64,000 nucleotides of DNA from Streptomyces sp. WM4235 (GCF_001279725.1 NZ_LGDE01000112.1:124001-188000); one strand, 5' to 3'. Counted from the first letter of the stretch, positions 49,464-58,794 are shown. Notes: a model not told the origin generated them from the sequence alone. Numbers and translations are program-made.

Positions 49464-50273
49464 TCAGCACTCCCACACGTACGGCACCGTCACTCCCAGC
49501 ACGTTGAAACCCAGCCGTTCCAGGATCGGTCGGCTGTCCTCCGTCGCGTCCACCTGGAGGTACTCGATGCCGCGGGCCGCCGCCAACCGGGCGCGGTGGG
49601 CGACCAGAAGGCGGTAGATGCCGCGCCCCCGCCACTCGGGATCGGTGCCACCGCCCCACAGGCCCGCGAACGAGACCCCCCGCGGCATCTCCATCCGGGC
49701 CGCGCAGACCGGGGTGTCGCCCGCCATCGCGACGACGGCCTCGACGGTGTCCGGTGCGTCCCGCAGCATGCCGAGCACCAGCTCCCGGATCCGGGGGCTC
49801 TCGGAGGCGAACGCCCTTCCGTGGGCCTCCATCATCAAATCCACCCCCGCCTCGTCCGTCACCACCCGCAGGGTGATCCCCTCCGGAGGACGGACCGGCA
49901 GCGCCGCGAGGTCGGCCGTCCGCGCCACGAGCAGCGTCTCGGCCGGCTCCGGTACGAACCCGGCCGCGCGCAGCCGCTCCCCGAGATCCGCCGGGCGGTC
50001 GTGGTCGTACAACTTCCACTCGAAGTCCGTCGCCTCGCCGGCCTTCGCCCGCCCCGCGTAGTGGGCGATCTGCGCGGCGATCTCCGCGTCCGCCGTCCCG
50101 GCGTCGAGGTCCGACCACACCACACCGTTCCAGCCGGGACCGGACACGGTCTGCCGGACGACCGCGCCCACCCGTTCCACGCGGGCCGACACCGAGTCGG
50201 GCTGCGCGCCCCGGCGCATCTGCGAGTCGTACAGGGCCCGTACCTTCACCAATTCCGCGTCATCCATGGTCAT
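49464..50273 (-). CDS. GNAT-family N-acetyltransferase, two-domain
   Basis: A 269-residue protein. The N-terminal half (residues 1-125) is a degenerate acetyltransferase-like domain; the C-terminal half is a GNAT domain with TPVCAARMEMPRGVSFAGLWGGGTDPEWRGRGIYRLLVAHRARLAAARGIEYLQVDATEDSRPILERLGF, including the CoA-binding RGRGIYRLL. The substrate is unknown. Single gene, divergent from the cupin gene. ATG 50273 and 50267 are both possible. Confidence 0.87.
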   Translation of the reverse strand: MTMDDAELVKVRALYDSQMRRGAQPDSVSARVERVGAVVRQTVSGPGWNGVVWSDLDAGTADAEIAAQIAHYAGRAKAGEATDFEWKLYDHDRPADLGERLRAAGFVPEPAETLLVARTADLAALPVRPPEGITLRVVTDEAGVDLMMEAHGRAFASESPRIRELVLGMLRDAPDTVEAVVAMAGDTPVCAARMEMPRGVSFAGLWGGGTDPEWRGRGIYRLLVAHRARLAAARGIEYLQVDATEDSRPILERLGFNVLGVTVPYVWEC

Positions 50274-50326
50274 CCGGCCAGCTCACCAGCCGGGTCCGCG
50301 CGCCACAACTGCATTAACCTCGCTCC

Positions 50327-50722
50327 GTGAACGTCGACTCCTCCGTCTACACCGGCAAGGCCGCTCCCGACGCCGCCGTCGACCGCGGCTGGCTCCTCGG
50401 TCACTTCAAGGCGCCCGGCGATCCCCGCCACAGCGAGGACGTGGAGATCAAATGGGGCGTCCACCCCAAGGGCGACGAGCGGGCGCGATGGGTGACCGGC
50501 GAGGAACGCACCGCGCTCCAGGTGCTGATCAGCGGGCGCTTCCGGCTGGAGTTCCCCGGCCGCACCGTGGTCCTCGCCGAGCAGGGCGACTACGTGGTCT
50601 GGGGGCGCGGGGTCGACCACTCCTGGCACGCGGAGGAGGACACGGTGGTGCTCACCGTCCGATGGCCGTCCGTTCCCGGCTACCGCGCCGACGAAGAGCA
50701 GCCCGGCAGCCCGCGACCCTGA
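50327..50722 (+). CDS. Cupin-domain protein
   Basis: A 131-residue single-domain cupin. The jelly-roll core is visible: TALQVLISGRFRLEFPGRTVVLAEQGDYVVWGRGVDHSWHAEEDTVVLTVRWPS; only one His of the usual metal-binding set lies in the second motif (DHSWHAEED). Relatives are sometimes mislabelled signal peptidase. A TAACCT hexamer (50315-50320) ends 6 bp before the GTG, suggesting a leaderless mRNA. Its TGA stop lies in the first unit of the hexanucleotide array that follows. Confidence 0.85.
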   Translation: MNVDSSVYTGKAAPDAAVDRGWLLGHFKAPGDPRHSEDVEIKWGVHPKGDERARWVTGEERTALQVLISGRFRLEFPGRTVVLAEQGDYVVWGRGVDHSWHAEEDTVVLTVRWPSVPGYRADEEQPGSPRP

Positions 50723-50824
50723 ACCTGAACCTGGCCGTGCTTTGAACCTGCACCTGCACCTGGCCCTGGCCCTGCACCTGCACCTGGCCCTGGCCCTGGC
50801 CCTGGCCCTGGCCCTGGCCCTGGC
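50718..50824. repeat. Hexanucleotide tandem array (CCTGNN), about 18 units
   Basis: Units CCTGAA, CCTGAA, CCTGGC, two degenerate units (with a 1-nt deletion), CCTGCA x2, CCTGGC x2, CCTGCA x2 and finally seven uninterrupted CCTGGC (50783-50824). The array starts at the cupin stop codon. Depending on frame it would encode Pro-Ala/Pro-Gly, Leu-Ala/Leu-His, or on the other strand Gly-Gln/Val-Gln or Ala-Arg dipeptides. Uninterrupted short repeats of this purity are prone to length change by slipped pairing. Confidence 0.92.
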
Positions 50825-50876
50825 CCTCCGCATCGGGCATTCCCCAAGTTCCTGTGACGATGCACACGAAAGGGGC

Positions 50877-50904
50877 CAACGATCACCAATCGTTGAGATC
50901 GTTG
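50877..50904. promoter_or_regulatory. Operator-like triple half-site upstream of the MMPL transporter
   Basis: CAACGAT (50877-50883), a 5-base spacer, ATCGTTG (50889-50895), and a second ATCGTTG in direct orientation at 50898-50904. A dyad plus a third half-site about 150 bp before a transporter gene suits a TetR/MarR-type repressor. The rest of the 50825-51046 gap shows nothing else. Confidence 0.5.
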
Positions 50905-51046
50905 CAGGTGAAGCAGGTAGAGGTGTGGACCGACCGGTCGGGCCGAGGAGACCCCTCAGGCACCCGCCCCGGCCCGCACGCGTCCACGTGTTCTTTGCGA
51001 CGGGCCCTCCCCCGGTAAAGATCCGAACCACCAGGGAGCACGTCCG

Positions 51047-53344
51047 TTGGCAGCAATCGCACGCTGGTGCATGCGACACCGACTGGTCACCGTCCTGATC
51101 TGGCTGCTCGCCCTCGGCGGCACCGCCGCGGCGGCGGGGAGCGCCGGATCCGCCTTCACCAACGACTACGAGGTCCCCGGGACCGAGTCCGCCAGGGCCA
51201 ACACCCTGCTGCGCGAGGGCTTCCACGGCCAAGGCGGCGACACGAACACCGTCGTGTGGCGGACCCCGGACCACCAGAGCGCCCGCACCCCCGCCGTCGA
51301 AGAGCGCATGAGCCGGGCACTGGACGCGATCACCGCGCTCCCCGGCGTCGGATCGGTCGCCGGCCCCTACGGACCCGCCCCCGAACAAGCCGCCCGGATC
51401 AGCCCCGACGGGCGTACCGCCTACGCCGTCGTCACCTTCGACCGGCCCGCCGACGCCGTGCCCAAGGACCAGGCCAGAGCCGTCGTCGCGACGGCCAAGA
51501 ACCCCACCACCGAGTCCGACGGCCTCCAAGTGGAGCTGGGCGGCCGGGCGATCGGCCTGACCGAGGCACCCGGCGCCCACCTCGCCGAGGCCATCGGCGT
51601 GGCCATCGCCGCCGTGGTCCTCTTCCTCGCCTTCGGCTCGCTCGCCGCGAGCCTGCTGCCCATCGCGACCGCCCTGGTCAGCGTGGGCACCGCCTACTTC
51701 GGCATCACCCTGCTCGGACACGCCATGCCGGTCGCGGACTTCGCCCCGATGCTCGGTACCCTCGTCGGCCTCGGCGTCGGCATCGACTACGCGTTGTTCA
51801 TCGTCACCCGGCACCGCAAGGCCCTCACCCGCGGCCTCCCGGTCGAGCAGGCCGCCGCCGATGCCGTCGCGACCACCGGTCGGGCCGTCGTCTTCGCCGG
51901 CGCGACCGTCTGCATCGCCCTGCTCGGCATGCTGGTGCTGAGACTGAACTTCCTCGACGGCGTCGCGTTGGCGGCCTCCCTGACCGTGGTCCTCACCGTC
52001 GCCGCCTCCGTGACACTGCTGCCCGCCCTCCTCTCGTACATCGGCACCCGCGCCCTCTCGCGCCGCGAACGCCGCACGCTCGCGCGGGAAGGACCACGCC
52101 GCGAGCTCCCCACCGGCTTCGCCGTCCGCTGGTCCGCCTTCGTCGAACGACACCCCAAGCTCCTCGGCGCGCTCGCCACCACCGTGATGGTGGTCTTGGC
52201 GCTGCCGACCCTCGGCCTCCACCTCGGTACCTCCGACCAGGGCAACAACCCGGCCACCTCCACGACCCGCAAGGCCTACGACCTGCTGGCCGAAGGCTTC
52301 GGACCCGGAACGAACGGACCGCTCGCGGTCGTCGCCCGCCTCGACGGAGCCGGTGGGCGGGTCGCCGTCGACCGCCTGACCGAAGCCCTGCGGACCACCG
52401 AGGGCGTCGCGTTCGCGGGCCCGGCTGTGTTCAACGGCAGCGGGGACACCGCCGTCCTGACCGTCGTACCGGACTCCTCCCCACAGTCCCGGGCCACCAG
52501 CGACCTCGTCGACACGCTCCGCCGGGACGTCATCCCGCGCGCCGCGAACGACGGCTCGACGGAGGTCCACGTGGGCGGAGTGACCGCCGGTTACGACGAC
52601 TTCGCGGAGGTCGTCATCGGGAAGCTACCGCTCTTCGTGGGCGTGGTCATCGCCCTCGGCTGCGTGCTCCTGCTGCTCGCCTTCCGGTCCATAGGCATCC
52701 CCGTCAAGGCCGCCGTCATGAACGTCGCGGCCGTCGCCTCCTCCTTCGGCGTGGTCGTCGCGATCTTCCAATGGGGCTGGGGCAGCGAGGCGATGGGCCT
52801 GGGCAGCGCCGGCCCCGTCGAGCCCTTCCTGCCCGTCATCATGGTCTCGGTGCTCTTCGGGCTGTCCATGGATTACCAGGTCTTCCTGGTCAGCCGGATG
52901 TACGAGGAATGGCTGGAGACGGGGGACAACAAGCGGGCCGTCCGCGTCGGCCTCGCCGAGACCAGCCGGGTGATCAACTCGGCCGCCGTCATCATGATCT
53001 CCGTGTTCCTGGCCTTCGTGCTCAGCGGCGACCGCATCATCGCGATGTTCGGCATCGGCCTCGCCGTCGCCGTCGCACTCGACGCCTTCGTCCTGCGCAC
53101 CCTGCTGGTCCCCGCCCTCATGCACATGCTCGGTGGCGCCAACTGGTGGCTGCCCGCCTGGCTCGACCGCAGGCTCCCGCGCATCAGCATCGAACCCCCG
53201 CCCTCCCACACCCGCGCGGCACTCCCGGCGCAGCGGCCCGACACGGACAGCGCCCCGGACAAGGGCAACGGCGAGGGCAGCGACAAGGACGAGGGCAAGG
53301 ACGGGGAATCGGACGAGGCCGCGCGCGTCACCGCATCCCGGTGA
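51047..53344 (+). CDS. MMPL-family (RND superfamily) membrane transporter
   Basis: A 765-residue exporter with about twelve membrane helices in two duplicated halves. Each half has an N-terminal helix, a large external loop and a five-helix bundle bearing the proton-relay Asp-Tyr motif: GLGVGIDYALFIVTRHRK (first half) and FGLSMDYQVFLVSRMYEEW (second half). Relatives export lipids or drugs. The TTG start at 51047 (MAAIARWCMRHRLV) is supported by family-like N-terminus; ATG 51071 is an alternative. The C-terminal 45 residues form a charged Asp/Glu/Lys tail in the cytosol. The substrate is unknown. Confidence 0.92.
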   Translation: MAAIARWCMRHRLVTVLIWLLALGGTAAAAGSAGSAFTNDYEVPGTESARANTLLREGFHGQGGDTNTVVWRTPDHQSARTPAVEERMSRALDAITALPGVGSVAGPYGPAPEQAARISPDGRTAYAVVTFDRPADAVPKDQARAVVATAKNPTTESDGLQVELGGRAIGLTEAPGAHLAEAIGVAIAAVVLFLAFGSLAASLLPIATALVSVGTAYFGITLLGHAMPVADFAPMLGTLVGLGVGIDYALFIVTRHRKALTRGLPVEQAAADAVATTGRAVVFAGATVCIALLGMLVLRLNFLDGVALAASLTVVLTVAASVTLLPALLSYIGTRALSRRERRTLAREGPRRELPTGFAVRWSAFVERHPKLLGALATTVMVVLALPTLGLHLGTSDQGNNPATSTTRKAYDLLAEGFGPGTNGPLAVVARLDGAGGRVAVDRLTEALRTTEGVAFAGPAVFNGSGDTAVLTVVPDSSPQSRATSDLVDTLRRDVIPRAANDGSTEVHVGGVTAGYDDFAEVVIGKLPLFVGVVIALGCVLLLLAFRSIGIPVKAAVMNVAAVASSFGVVVAIFQWGWGSEAMGLGSAGPVEPFLPVIMVSVLFGLSMDYQVFLVSRMYEEWLETGDNKRAVRVGLAETSRVINSAAVIMISVFLAFVLSGDRIIAMFGIGLAVAVALDAFVLRTLLVPALMHMLGGANWWLPAWLDRRLPRISIEPPPSHTRAALPAQRPDTDSAPDKGNGEGSDKDEGKDGESDEAARVTASR

Positions 53345-53466
53345 CGTACGACCCCGTCGCCCGAGAGCCGAGGAGGAAACCGCGTGTTTCCCGAACCGGT
53401 TCGACTCCAACCGCGCGGAAACAAACCCCTGTTCGCCGGAAACCTCGACCCCTACCATGATCCGTC

Positions 53467-54369
53467 ATGCCTTCCAATCAACAGATAATCGAAGAGGCCC
53501 TGGAGCGAATCGACGCGGGCTATGTCTTCCCCGCGAAGATTCCCGCCATCGAAGCCGCGATCGGGGACCATCTGGCGGCCGGCGCCTACGAGGGCCTGGA
53601 CGGTCCGGCTCTCTGCGAGGCGGTGACCGCACATCTCCAGGAGGTGTGCCCGGACAAGCACCTGCGACTGCTCTGGACGGACGAGCCGCAATCGTCGGCT
53701 CCGGCGGACGCCGACGGGGGCCGGGCCGCGTTCCTCGCGCTGCTCCGGGCGGAGGGCCAGGGGATCCGCCGCGTCGAACGGCTGGAAGGGAACGTCGGGC
53801 TCATCGAGCTCCGGCGCGTCGCCACCGCCGCCGAGGGCGCGAGCGCGATCGGCGCGGCCATGCAGCTGGTCGCGCACAGCTCCGCCCTCGTACTGGACCT
53901 GCGGGCGTGCCTCGGCGGATCCCCGGAGGGGGCGGCGATGTGGTGCAGCTACTTCTTCCCTGACGACCAGGTGCACCTGAACGACATCCACGACCGGCGC
54001 ACCGATACGACCCGCCAGTTCTGGACGACCGCCCACCTCCCCGCGCCGCGCTACCTGGACCGCCCTGTCCAGGTGCTCACGAGCGGGACCACGTTCTCCG
54101 CGGGCGAGGACATCGCCTACACCCTGCAGGCCAACGGCCGGGCCGTCGTCCTCGGCGAGACCACGCGGGGCGGCGCCCACCCCACGACCCGCTACACGGT
54201 CACCGATCACATCCAGGTCACCGTCCCCACGGCCCGGGCCGTCAACACCGTCACGGGGACCAACTGGGAGGGCGTGGGAGTCGTACCCGACGTTCCGGTT
54301 CCGGCGGACCAGGCGCTCGAAGAGGCACTCGGGACCGCGTCGCGGCAGATCCCGTCGCAGCCCGGATAG
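53467..54369 (+). CDS. S41-family (C-terminal-processing-like) peptidase
   Basis: A 300-residue cytosolic relative of tail-specific proteases and IRBP. An N-terminal helical region (IIEEALERIDAGYVFPAKIPAIEAAI) precedes the catalytic fold: GNVGLIELRRV, LVLDLRACLGGSPEGA and the nucleophile segment TSGTTFSAGEDIAYTLQ (Ser near 215). GETTRGGAHPTTRYTV follows. There is no signal peptide or PDZ domain, as in IRBP-like bacterial members. The substrate is unknown. TACCAT (53453-53458) ends 8 bp before the ATG. Confidence 0.88.
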   Translation: MPSNQQIIEEALERIDAGYVFPAKIPAIEAAIGDHLAAGAYEGLDGPALCEAVTAHLQEVCPDKHLRLLWTDEPQSSAPADADGGRAAFLALLRAEGQGIRRVERLEGNVGLIELRRVATAAEGASAIGAAMQLVAHSSALVLDLRACLGGSPEGAAMWCSYFFPDDQVHLNDIHDRRTDTTRQFWTTAHLPAPRYLDRPVQVLTSGTTFSAGEDIAYTLQANGRAVVLGETTRGGAHPTTRYTVTDHIQVTVPTARAVNTVTGTNWEGVGVVPDVPVPADQALEEALGTASRQIPSQPG

Positions 54370-54556
54370 GCGCCTCGCGGTCGGAGGGCCGGCGGTCCCC
54401 CGCCGGGACCGCCGAGCCGCTCGCGATCGGCGGCCCGGCCCACGGGGCGCGGTCACCGCCCGGAATCCCACCCCGTGGCCCACCTGCGGAGATGGCCCCG
54501 GGCGGTCGCGCGACCTTCTCAGGAACCTCTCAGAAACGCCGCCTACGGTGCCCCGC

Positions 54557-55171
54557 ATGGACACCAAGAAGACCCCCGACCCGACGGACCCCACCGAAGA
54601 CAAGGCGACAGCGACCACCCCGGCCGAGGCCCGGACCGAGAACACGGGGTCCGACACGCTCGAACCGGCCGACAAGGCCGTGGCGGAGCCGCTCGACGGG
54701 TCCACCGCACCCGAGACGTCCGACGACGACCTCGAAGAGGAGTTCGCCGCCGAGGACGAGGAAGCCGGGCAGGTCGGCGGCGTCGCCTCCGCGGCCTCCG
54801 CGATCGTGGCCGCGGGGCTGAGCGTCGTCGCCCTCAGCGGGAGCTGGGTCTCCCGCGTCGTCGCCGAGCGACAGAACCTCGTGAACCAGCTCGATCTGAG
54901 CCAGACCGCCGACACCAACGCGAAGATCGCGGCCCTGTACAGCGCTCCCTGGCACGCGACCGCCCTCGTCAACGGCGTCCTGTCCGCCCTCGCACTCCTC
55001 CTCGCCCTCTTCGTGCTGGCCCGCCCCGCCTTCGGGGTCCCCGGCCGCACCCTCCCGACCTGGATCCGCTCCGTGGCCTGGGCCGCCATCGCGCTCGGCG
55101 CCCTGGGCGTACTCCTGTTCACCCTCATGTACTTCGACCTCCTCCTCCCCGCGCCGACGAGCGCCGTCTGA
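54557..55171 (+). CDS. Acidic-tailed membrane protein of unknown function
   Basis: A 204-residue protein not recognised. Residues 1-75 are hydrophilic, very rich in Thr, Glu, Asp and Ala, ending DDDLEEEFAAEDEEAGQ, and are probably disordered. Three hydrophobic segments follow: about 78-96 (VASAASAIVAAGLSVVALSG), 135-155 (ALVNGVLSALALLLALFVLA) and 172-192 (VAWAAIALGALGVLLFTLMYF). ATG 54557 is chosen; GTG 54548 is also in frame. Its TGA stop lies in the first unit of an 18-nt tandem duplication. Confidence 0.75.
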   Translation: MDTKKTPDPTDPTEDKATATTPAEARTENTGSDTLEPADKAVAEPLDGSTAPETSDDDLEEEFAAEDEEAGQVGGVASAASAIVAAGLSVVALSGSWVSRVVAERQNLVNQLDLSQTADTNAKIAALYSAPWHATALVNGVLSALALLLALFVLARPAFGVPGRTLPTWIRSVAWAAIALGALGVLLFTLMYFDLLLPAPTSAV

Positions 55172-55205
55172 CGCCCGTCGTCCACAGGACGCCCGTCGTC
55201 CACAG
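55170..55205 (+). repeat. 18-nt perfect tandem duplication at a stop codon
   Basis: GACGCCCGTCGTCCACAG occurs twice head to tail (55170-55187, 55188-55205). The first copy overlaps the TGA stop of the membrane protein gene; in the same frame the second copy has GGA at that position. The remaining gap to 55393 contains no recognised element. Confidence 0.85.
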
Positions 55206-55393
55206 GGACACCGGGCGACCCGGGCACGGCCTCAGGGCTTAGGCCGTCCAGGCCGGTCCGGGGGTCGGCAAGCGGGACTAAGGCTTCCGGCGCGCGAAGA
55301 TGCGGCAAGCGCCCCATGCGCCGGCGCCCTCTGGGAAGCGAATCTTGGATCACACCGAACGAGGTGCCCGAGAGAGCAACCAGGGAGTACGAG

Positions 55394-55558
55394 ATGTTCG
55401 AGTACGAGATGGCCATCGCCCGCCGCGCCGACCTCCTCCGCGAGGCCGACGCGTACCGACTGGCCCGGGCGGCCAGGAAGGCGCGCCGCTCCTCACGCGG
55501 CCAGGAACCCGAAGGGTCGGTGAGTGGAAACCGGAGCCGCTTCACCCGCGCCGCGTAA
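55394..55558 (+). CDS. Small basic protein upstream of the LAL regulator
   Basis: A 54-residue protein starting MFEYEMAIARRADLLREADAYRLARAARKARR, an Arg/Ala-rich amphipathic helix followed by a Ser/Gly/Arg-rich tail. Similar short proteins are common in Streptomyces with unknown function. ATG 55394 follows AGGGAG by a normal spacing, which favours it over the upstream in-frame start at 55316. It lies about 90 bp before the LAL gene. Confidence 0.65.
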   Translation: MFEYEMAIARRADLLREADAYRLARAARKARRSSRGQEPEGSVSGNRSRFTRAA

Positions 55559-55650
55559 GCCGCGGCGCGAGCAGCGGGAGCCGACGCGTGAGGAGAAGCG
55601 CCGCGATACTCGGTGACGCCGAACGGCCGCCCTGTGCGATGCTCGGCGAC

Positions 55651-58600
55651 GTGGAGACCAGATCCGTGAGCCCGGTGTTCGTCGGCCGAGCCGACGAACT
55701 GGCCATACTCGTCGATGCACTGACACGCGCCGGGGACCAGGAGCCGCAGGCCCTGGTCATCGGGGGCGAGGCCGGCGTCGGCAAGACCCGCCTCACGGAG
55801 GAGTTCCTGGGCGAGGCGGCCCGCCGCGGCGCGGTGGTGGCCGTCGGAGGCTGTGTGGAGATCGGGGCGGAGGGGCTTCCCTTCGCCCCCTTCTCGACGG
55901 CGCTGCGCAGCCTGCGCCGCCGGCTCCCCGAGGAACTGGCCGCCGCGACCGCCGGGCAGGAGGACGAACTCGCCCGCATCCTCCCCGAGCTCGGCGACAC
56001 CCCCAGGGGCCCGCACGACGAGGAGAGCACCGCGCGCCTCTTCGAGCTGACGGCCCGCATGCTCGAACGGCTCGCCGCCGATCGCACCATCGTGCTCGTC
56101 CTGGAAGACCTGCACTGGGCCGACACCTCCACCCGGCACCTCCTCGCCTACCTCTTCCGCACCCTCGGCAACGGCCGTCTCGTCGTCGTCGCCACCTATC
56201 GCGCCGACGACATCCACCGCCGCCACCCGCTGCGCCCGCTCCTCGCCGAACTCGACCGGCTCCGCACCGTCCAACGCATCGAACTGCCCCGTTTCAACCG
56301 GGCAGAGGTGCGCCGACAGCTCGCCGGCATCCTCGCCTCGCGGCCCGACGAGGCCTTCGTGGACTCGGTGTTCGACCGCTCCGACGGCAATGCCTTCTTC
56401 GTCGAGGAACTCGTCGCCTCGCGGGCGAACGGCTGCCGTACGGGACTGACCGAATCCCTGCGCGATCTGCTGCTCGTCCGGGTCGAGGTCCTGCCGGAGT
56501 CCGCGCAGCGCGTGGTCCGGATCGTGGCCGAGGGCGGTTCCACCGTCGAGTACCCGCTGCTGCGCGCCGTCACGGGGCTCGGCGAGGACGAGCTGATCGA
56601 GGCTCTGCGGGCCGCCGTCGGCGCCAACATCCTCCTCCCCACCTCCGACGGGGACGGCTACCGCTTCCGTCACTCCCTCGTCCGCGAGGCCGTCAGCGAC
56701 GACCTGCTGCCGGGCGAGCGCGCCCGCGTCAACCGACGTTTCGCCGAGGCCATGGAAGCCGACGAGACGCTGATCCGCGCCGGCGAACGGGTCATCAGGC
56801 TGGCCAACTACTGGTACTACGCCAACGACGCGGTCAAGGCGCTGCCCGCCGTCCTCGCCGCCTCCGTGACCGCCCGCCGCCGACACGCCTACTCCGAGCA
56901 GCTGAGCCTGCTGGAACGGGCCATCGACCTCTGGGACAGCGTCCCGGAGGAGACGCGCGAGGGACTCCGCCCGGCGGACTACACCGACGTCTACCCGCCC
57001 TGTGGATGCGATCCGGAGAACACCGGGCTCCGGCGACTCGACCTGCTGGCCGAGGCCACCGTCGCGGCCCGCTACGGAGGCGAACGCGAGCGCGCCCTCA
57101 AGCTGACCAAGACGGCGCTGCGCATGCTGGAGGAGGACGAGGACCCGCTCAGGGCCGCCTGGTTCTGGACCGAGCGCTCCCGGTTGGTCGCAAGCCTCGC
57201 CCGCGGCGACGGGTGGGCGGAGATAGCCAGGGCGCAGGAACTCGTCCGGGGGCTGCCCCCGTCCCAGGTGCACGCCGAGGTGCTGGTCCGGGCCGCGGGC
57301 TGGGGCATGCTCCACAAGCCGGGCCCCGACAACCTCGCCGCCGCCGAACGCGCCGTGGAGTACGCGCGGATGGTCGGCGCGGAGGACGTCGAACTCAACG
57401 CGCGGATCACGGTCGCCTCCCTGTGTGTCGACTCCGGCGACAGCGAGACGGGCCTCGCCGAACTGCACGCGGTCAAGGACCGCGCCACGGAACTCGGGCT
57501 GACCGCATTGGCCGGTCGTGCTCATATCAATCTCACCTCTCAGTTGGAATCGCTGGGCCGTTCCGCGGAAGCCGTGGAAGTGGCCAAGCGGGGCACTGAA
57601 CTCGTCGGCAAATCAAGGCTGTTGGACTCCGAGGCCTGGGTTCGGGGCAACATGGCGGAAAGCCTCTACAGCCTCGGCCGCTGGGACGAGGCCGCCGAGG
57701 AAGCCCGGGAGACCCTCCGTGTTGGCCAGAGTGCCGCCCCGCGCGCCTCCGCCGCCGCACGCCTCTCCTACCTGGCCCTGGCCCGCGGTGAACTCTCCGA
57801 GGCCGCCGCCCAACTCGCCACGGCACACGCATACTTCGGCACGCACGACGCCCAGCCCCAACACCGACTGCCGCTCTACCGGCTGGAGATCGGAGTGGCC
57901 GCGGGCGAGGGCCGGATCGTCGAGGCCCGCAGCCACGTCACCGAAGCCATCGCCCACGGATTCGCGCTCGGGCAACACCGCTACGCCTGGCCGCTGTTGC
58001 TGGCCGCGGCCACCGCTGAGGCCGACGCCCGGGGACTCCCGACCGCCGACTCCGGACGGGAAGCCGCCCTGAAGGCGCTGCGCGCCGCCGCCCGCACCCT
58101 GGCGACCCCGGTGCCGGTGTGGACCGCGCACGCCGAGTACGTCCGGACCGAGCTGCTCCGCGCCGATGGCCGGGACACCACCGCGGACTGGACCGCCGTC
58201 GTCGACATGATCCGACCCCTCGCCCGCCCCTACCTGCTCGCCCGGGCCGGGTACCGACTCGGCGAGGCGCTGCTCGTGGCCGGCGGCGACCGGGAGACGG
58301 CCACCGAACTGCTCCGCGAGGCACACGCCACCGCCGAGCGGCTCGGCTCCCGACGGCTGTGCGAGGACCTGACGCTGCTGGCGCAACGCGCCCGGGTCCC
58401 GCTCGACGCCCCCGACCCGCACGGGGCGCCGCCGACACCGGAGGTGGACCCGGCCGAGGCCCTGGGGCTGACCAGCCGCGAGCGGGACGTACTACGGCTG
58501 GTCGCGACGGGCAGCACCAACCGCCGGATCGCGGAGGAACTCTTCATCTCCCCGAAGACGGCCAGCGTGCACGTCTCGAACATCCTGGCCAAGCTGGGCG

Positions 58601-58794
58601 TGGCCGGCCGCGGCGAGGCCGCCGCCCTCGCCCATAGGCTCAGACTGTTCGGCCCCGAACTCCAGGACCGCCCGGACCGCGGAAGCCGCCGGACCCCGGG
58701 AGGCGGCCAGGCCGGTCACAGTGGCCGGCCGTCCGGATCCGCCCCGGTACGCGGCGCCGGGTCTAGGCCGGAGGTCGCTCGGCAGGGCGTATGA
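55651..58794 (+). CDS. Large ATP-binding LuxR-family (LAL/MalT-like) regulator
   Basis: A 1047-residue transcriptional regulator. The N-terminal AAA-type domain has Walker A GGEAGVGKTRL (about residue 35) and Walker B VLVLEDLHWAD (about 150). The centre is a long helical-repeat region, and the C-terminus carries a LuxR HTH (LTSRERDVLRLVATGSTNRRIAEELFISPKTASVHVSNIL). Start is ambiguous: ATG 55639, GTG 55651 (METRSVSPVFVGRADEL) and GTG 55666 (with GGAGA upstream). A block of about 40 codons near 57500-57620 uses AT-ending codons unlike the rest of the gene. The 3' end overlaps the convergent DUF6191-like gene by 32 bp. The target genes are unknown. Confidence 0.9.
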   Translation: METRSVSPVFVGRADELAILVDALTRAGDQEPQALVIGGEAGVGKTRLTEEFLGEAARRGAVVAVGGCVEIGAEGLPFAPFSTALRSLRRRLPEELAAATAGQEDELARILPELGDTPRGPHDEESTARLFELTARMLERLAADRTIVLVLEDLHWADTSTRHLLAYLFRTLGNGRLVVVATYRADDIHRRHPLRPLLAELDRLRTVQRIELPRFNRAEVRRQLAGILASRPDEAFVDSVFDRSDGNAFFVEELVASRANGCRTGLTESLRDLLLVRVEVLPESAQRVVRIVAEGGSTVEYPLLRAVTGLGEDELIEALRAAVGANILLPTSDGDGYRFRHSLVREAVSDDLLPGERARVNRRFAEAMEADETLIRAGERVIRLANYWYYANDAVKALPAVLAASVTARRRHAYSEQLSLLERAIDLWDSVPEETREGLRPADYTDVYPPCGCDPENTGLRRLDLLAEATVAARYGGERERALKLTKTALRMLEEDEDPLRAAWFWTERSRLVASLARGDGWAEIARAQELVRGLPPSQVHAEVLVRAAGWGMLHKPGPDNLAAAERAVEYARMVGAEDVELNARITVASLCVDSGDSETGLAELHAVKDRATELGLTALAGRAHINLTSQLESLGRSAEAVEVAKRGTELVGKSRLLDSEAWVRGNMAESLYSLGRWDEAAEEARETLRVGQSAAPRASAAARLSYLALARGELSEAAAQLATAHAYFGTHDAQPQHRLPLYRLEIGVAAGEGRIVEARSHVTEAIAHGFALGQHRYAWPLLLAAATAEADARGLPTADSGREAALKALRAAARTLATPVPVWTAHAEYVRTELLRADGRDTTADWTAVVDMIRPLARPYLLARAGYRLGEALLVAGGDRETATELLREAHATAERLGSRRLCEDLTLLAQRARVPLDAPDPHGAPPTPEVDPAEALGLTSRERDVLRLVATGSTNRRIAEELFISPKTASVHVSNILAKLGVAGRGEAAALAHRLRLFGPELQDRPDRGSRRTPGGGQAGHSGRPSGSAPVRGAGSRPEVARQGV

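Noticed and set aside
50742..51098. ORF encoding a Leu-Ala/Leu-His repeat that looks like a signal peptide
   Set aside because: It arises only from the hexanucleotide array, needs a TTG start without ribosome site and overlaps the MMPL start.
53452..57525. 1357-residue open frame on the minus strand
   Set aside because: Antisense to the S41 peptidase, membrane protein and LAL regulator; no recognisable domain; composition is typical of a shadow frame.
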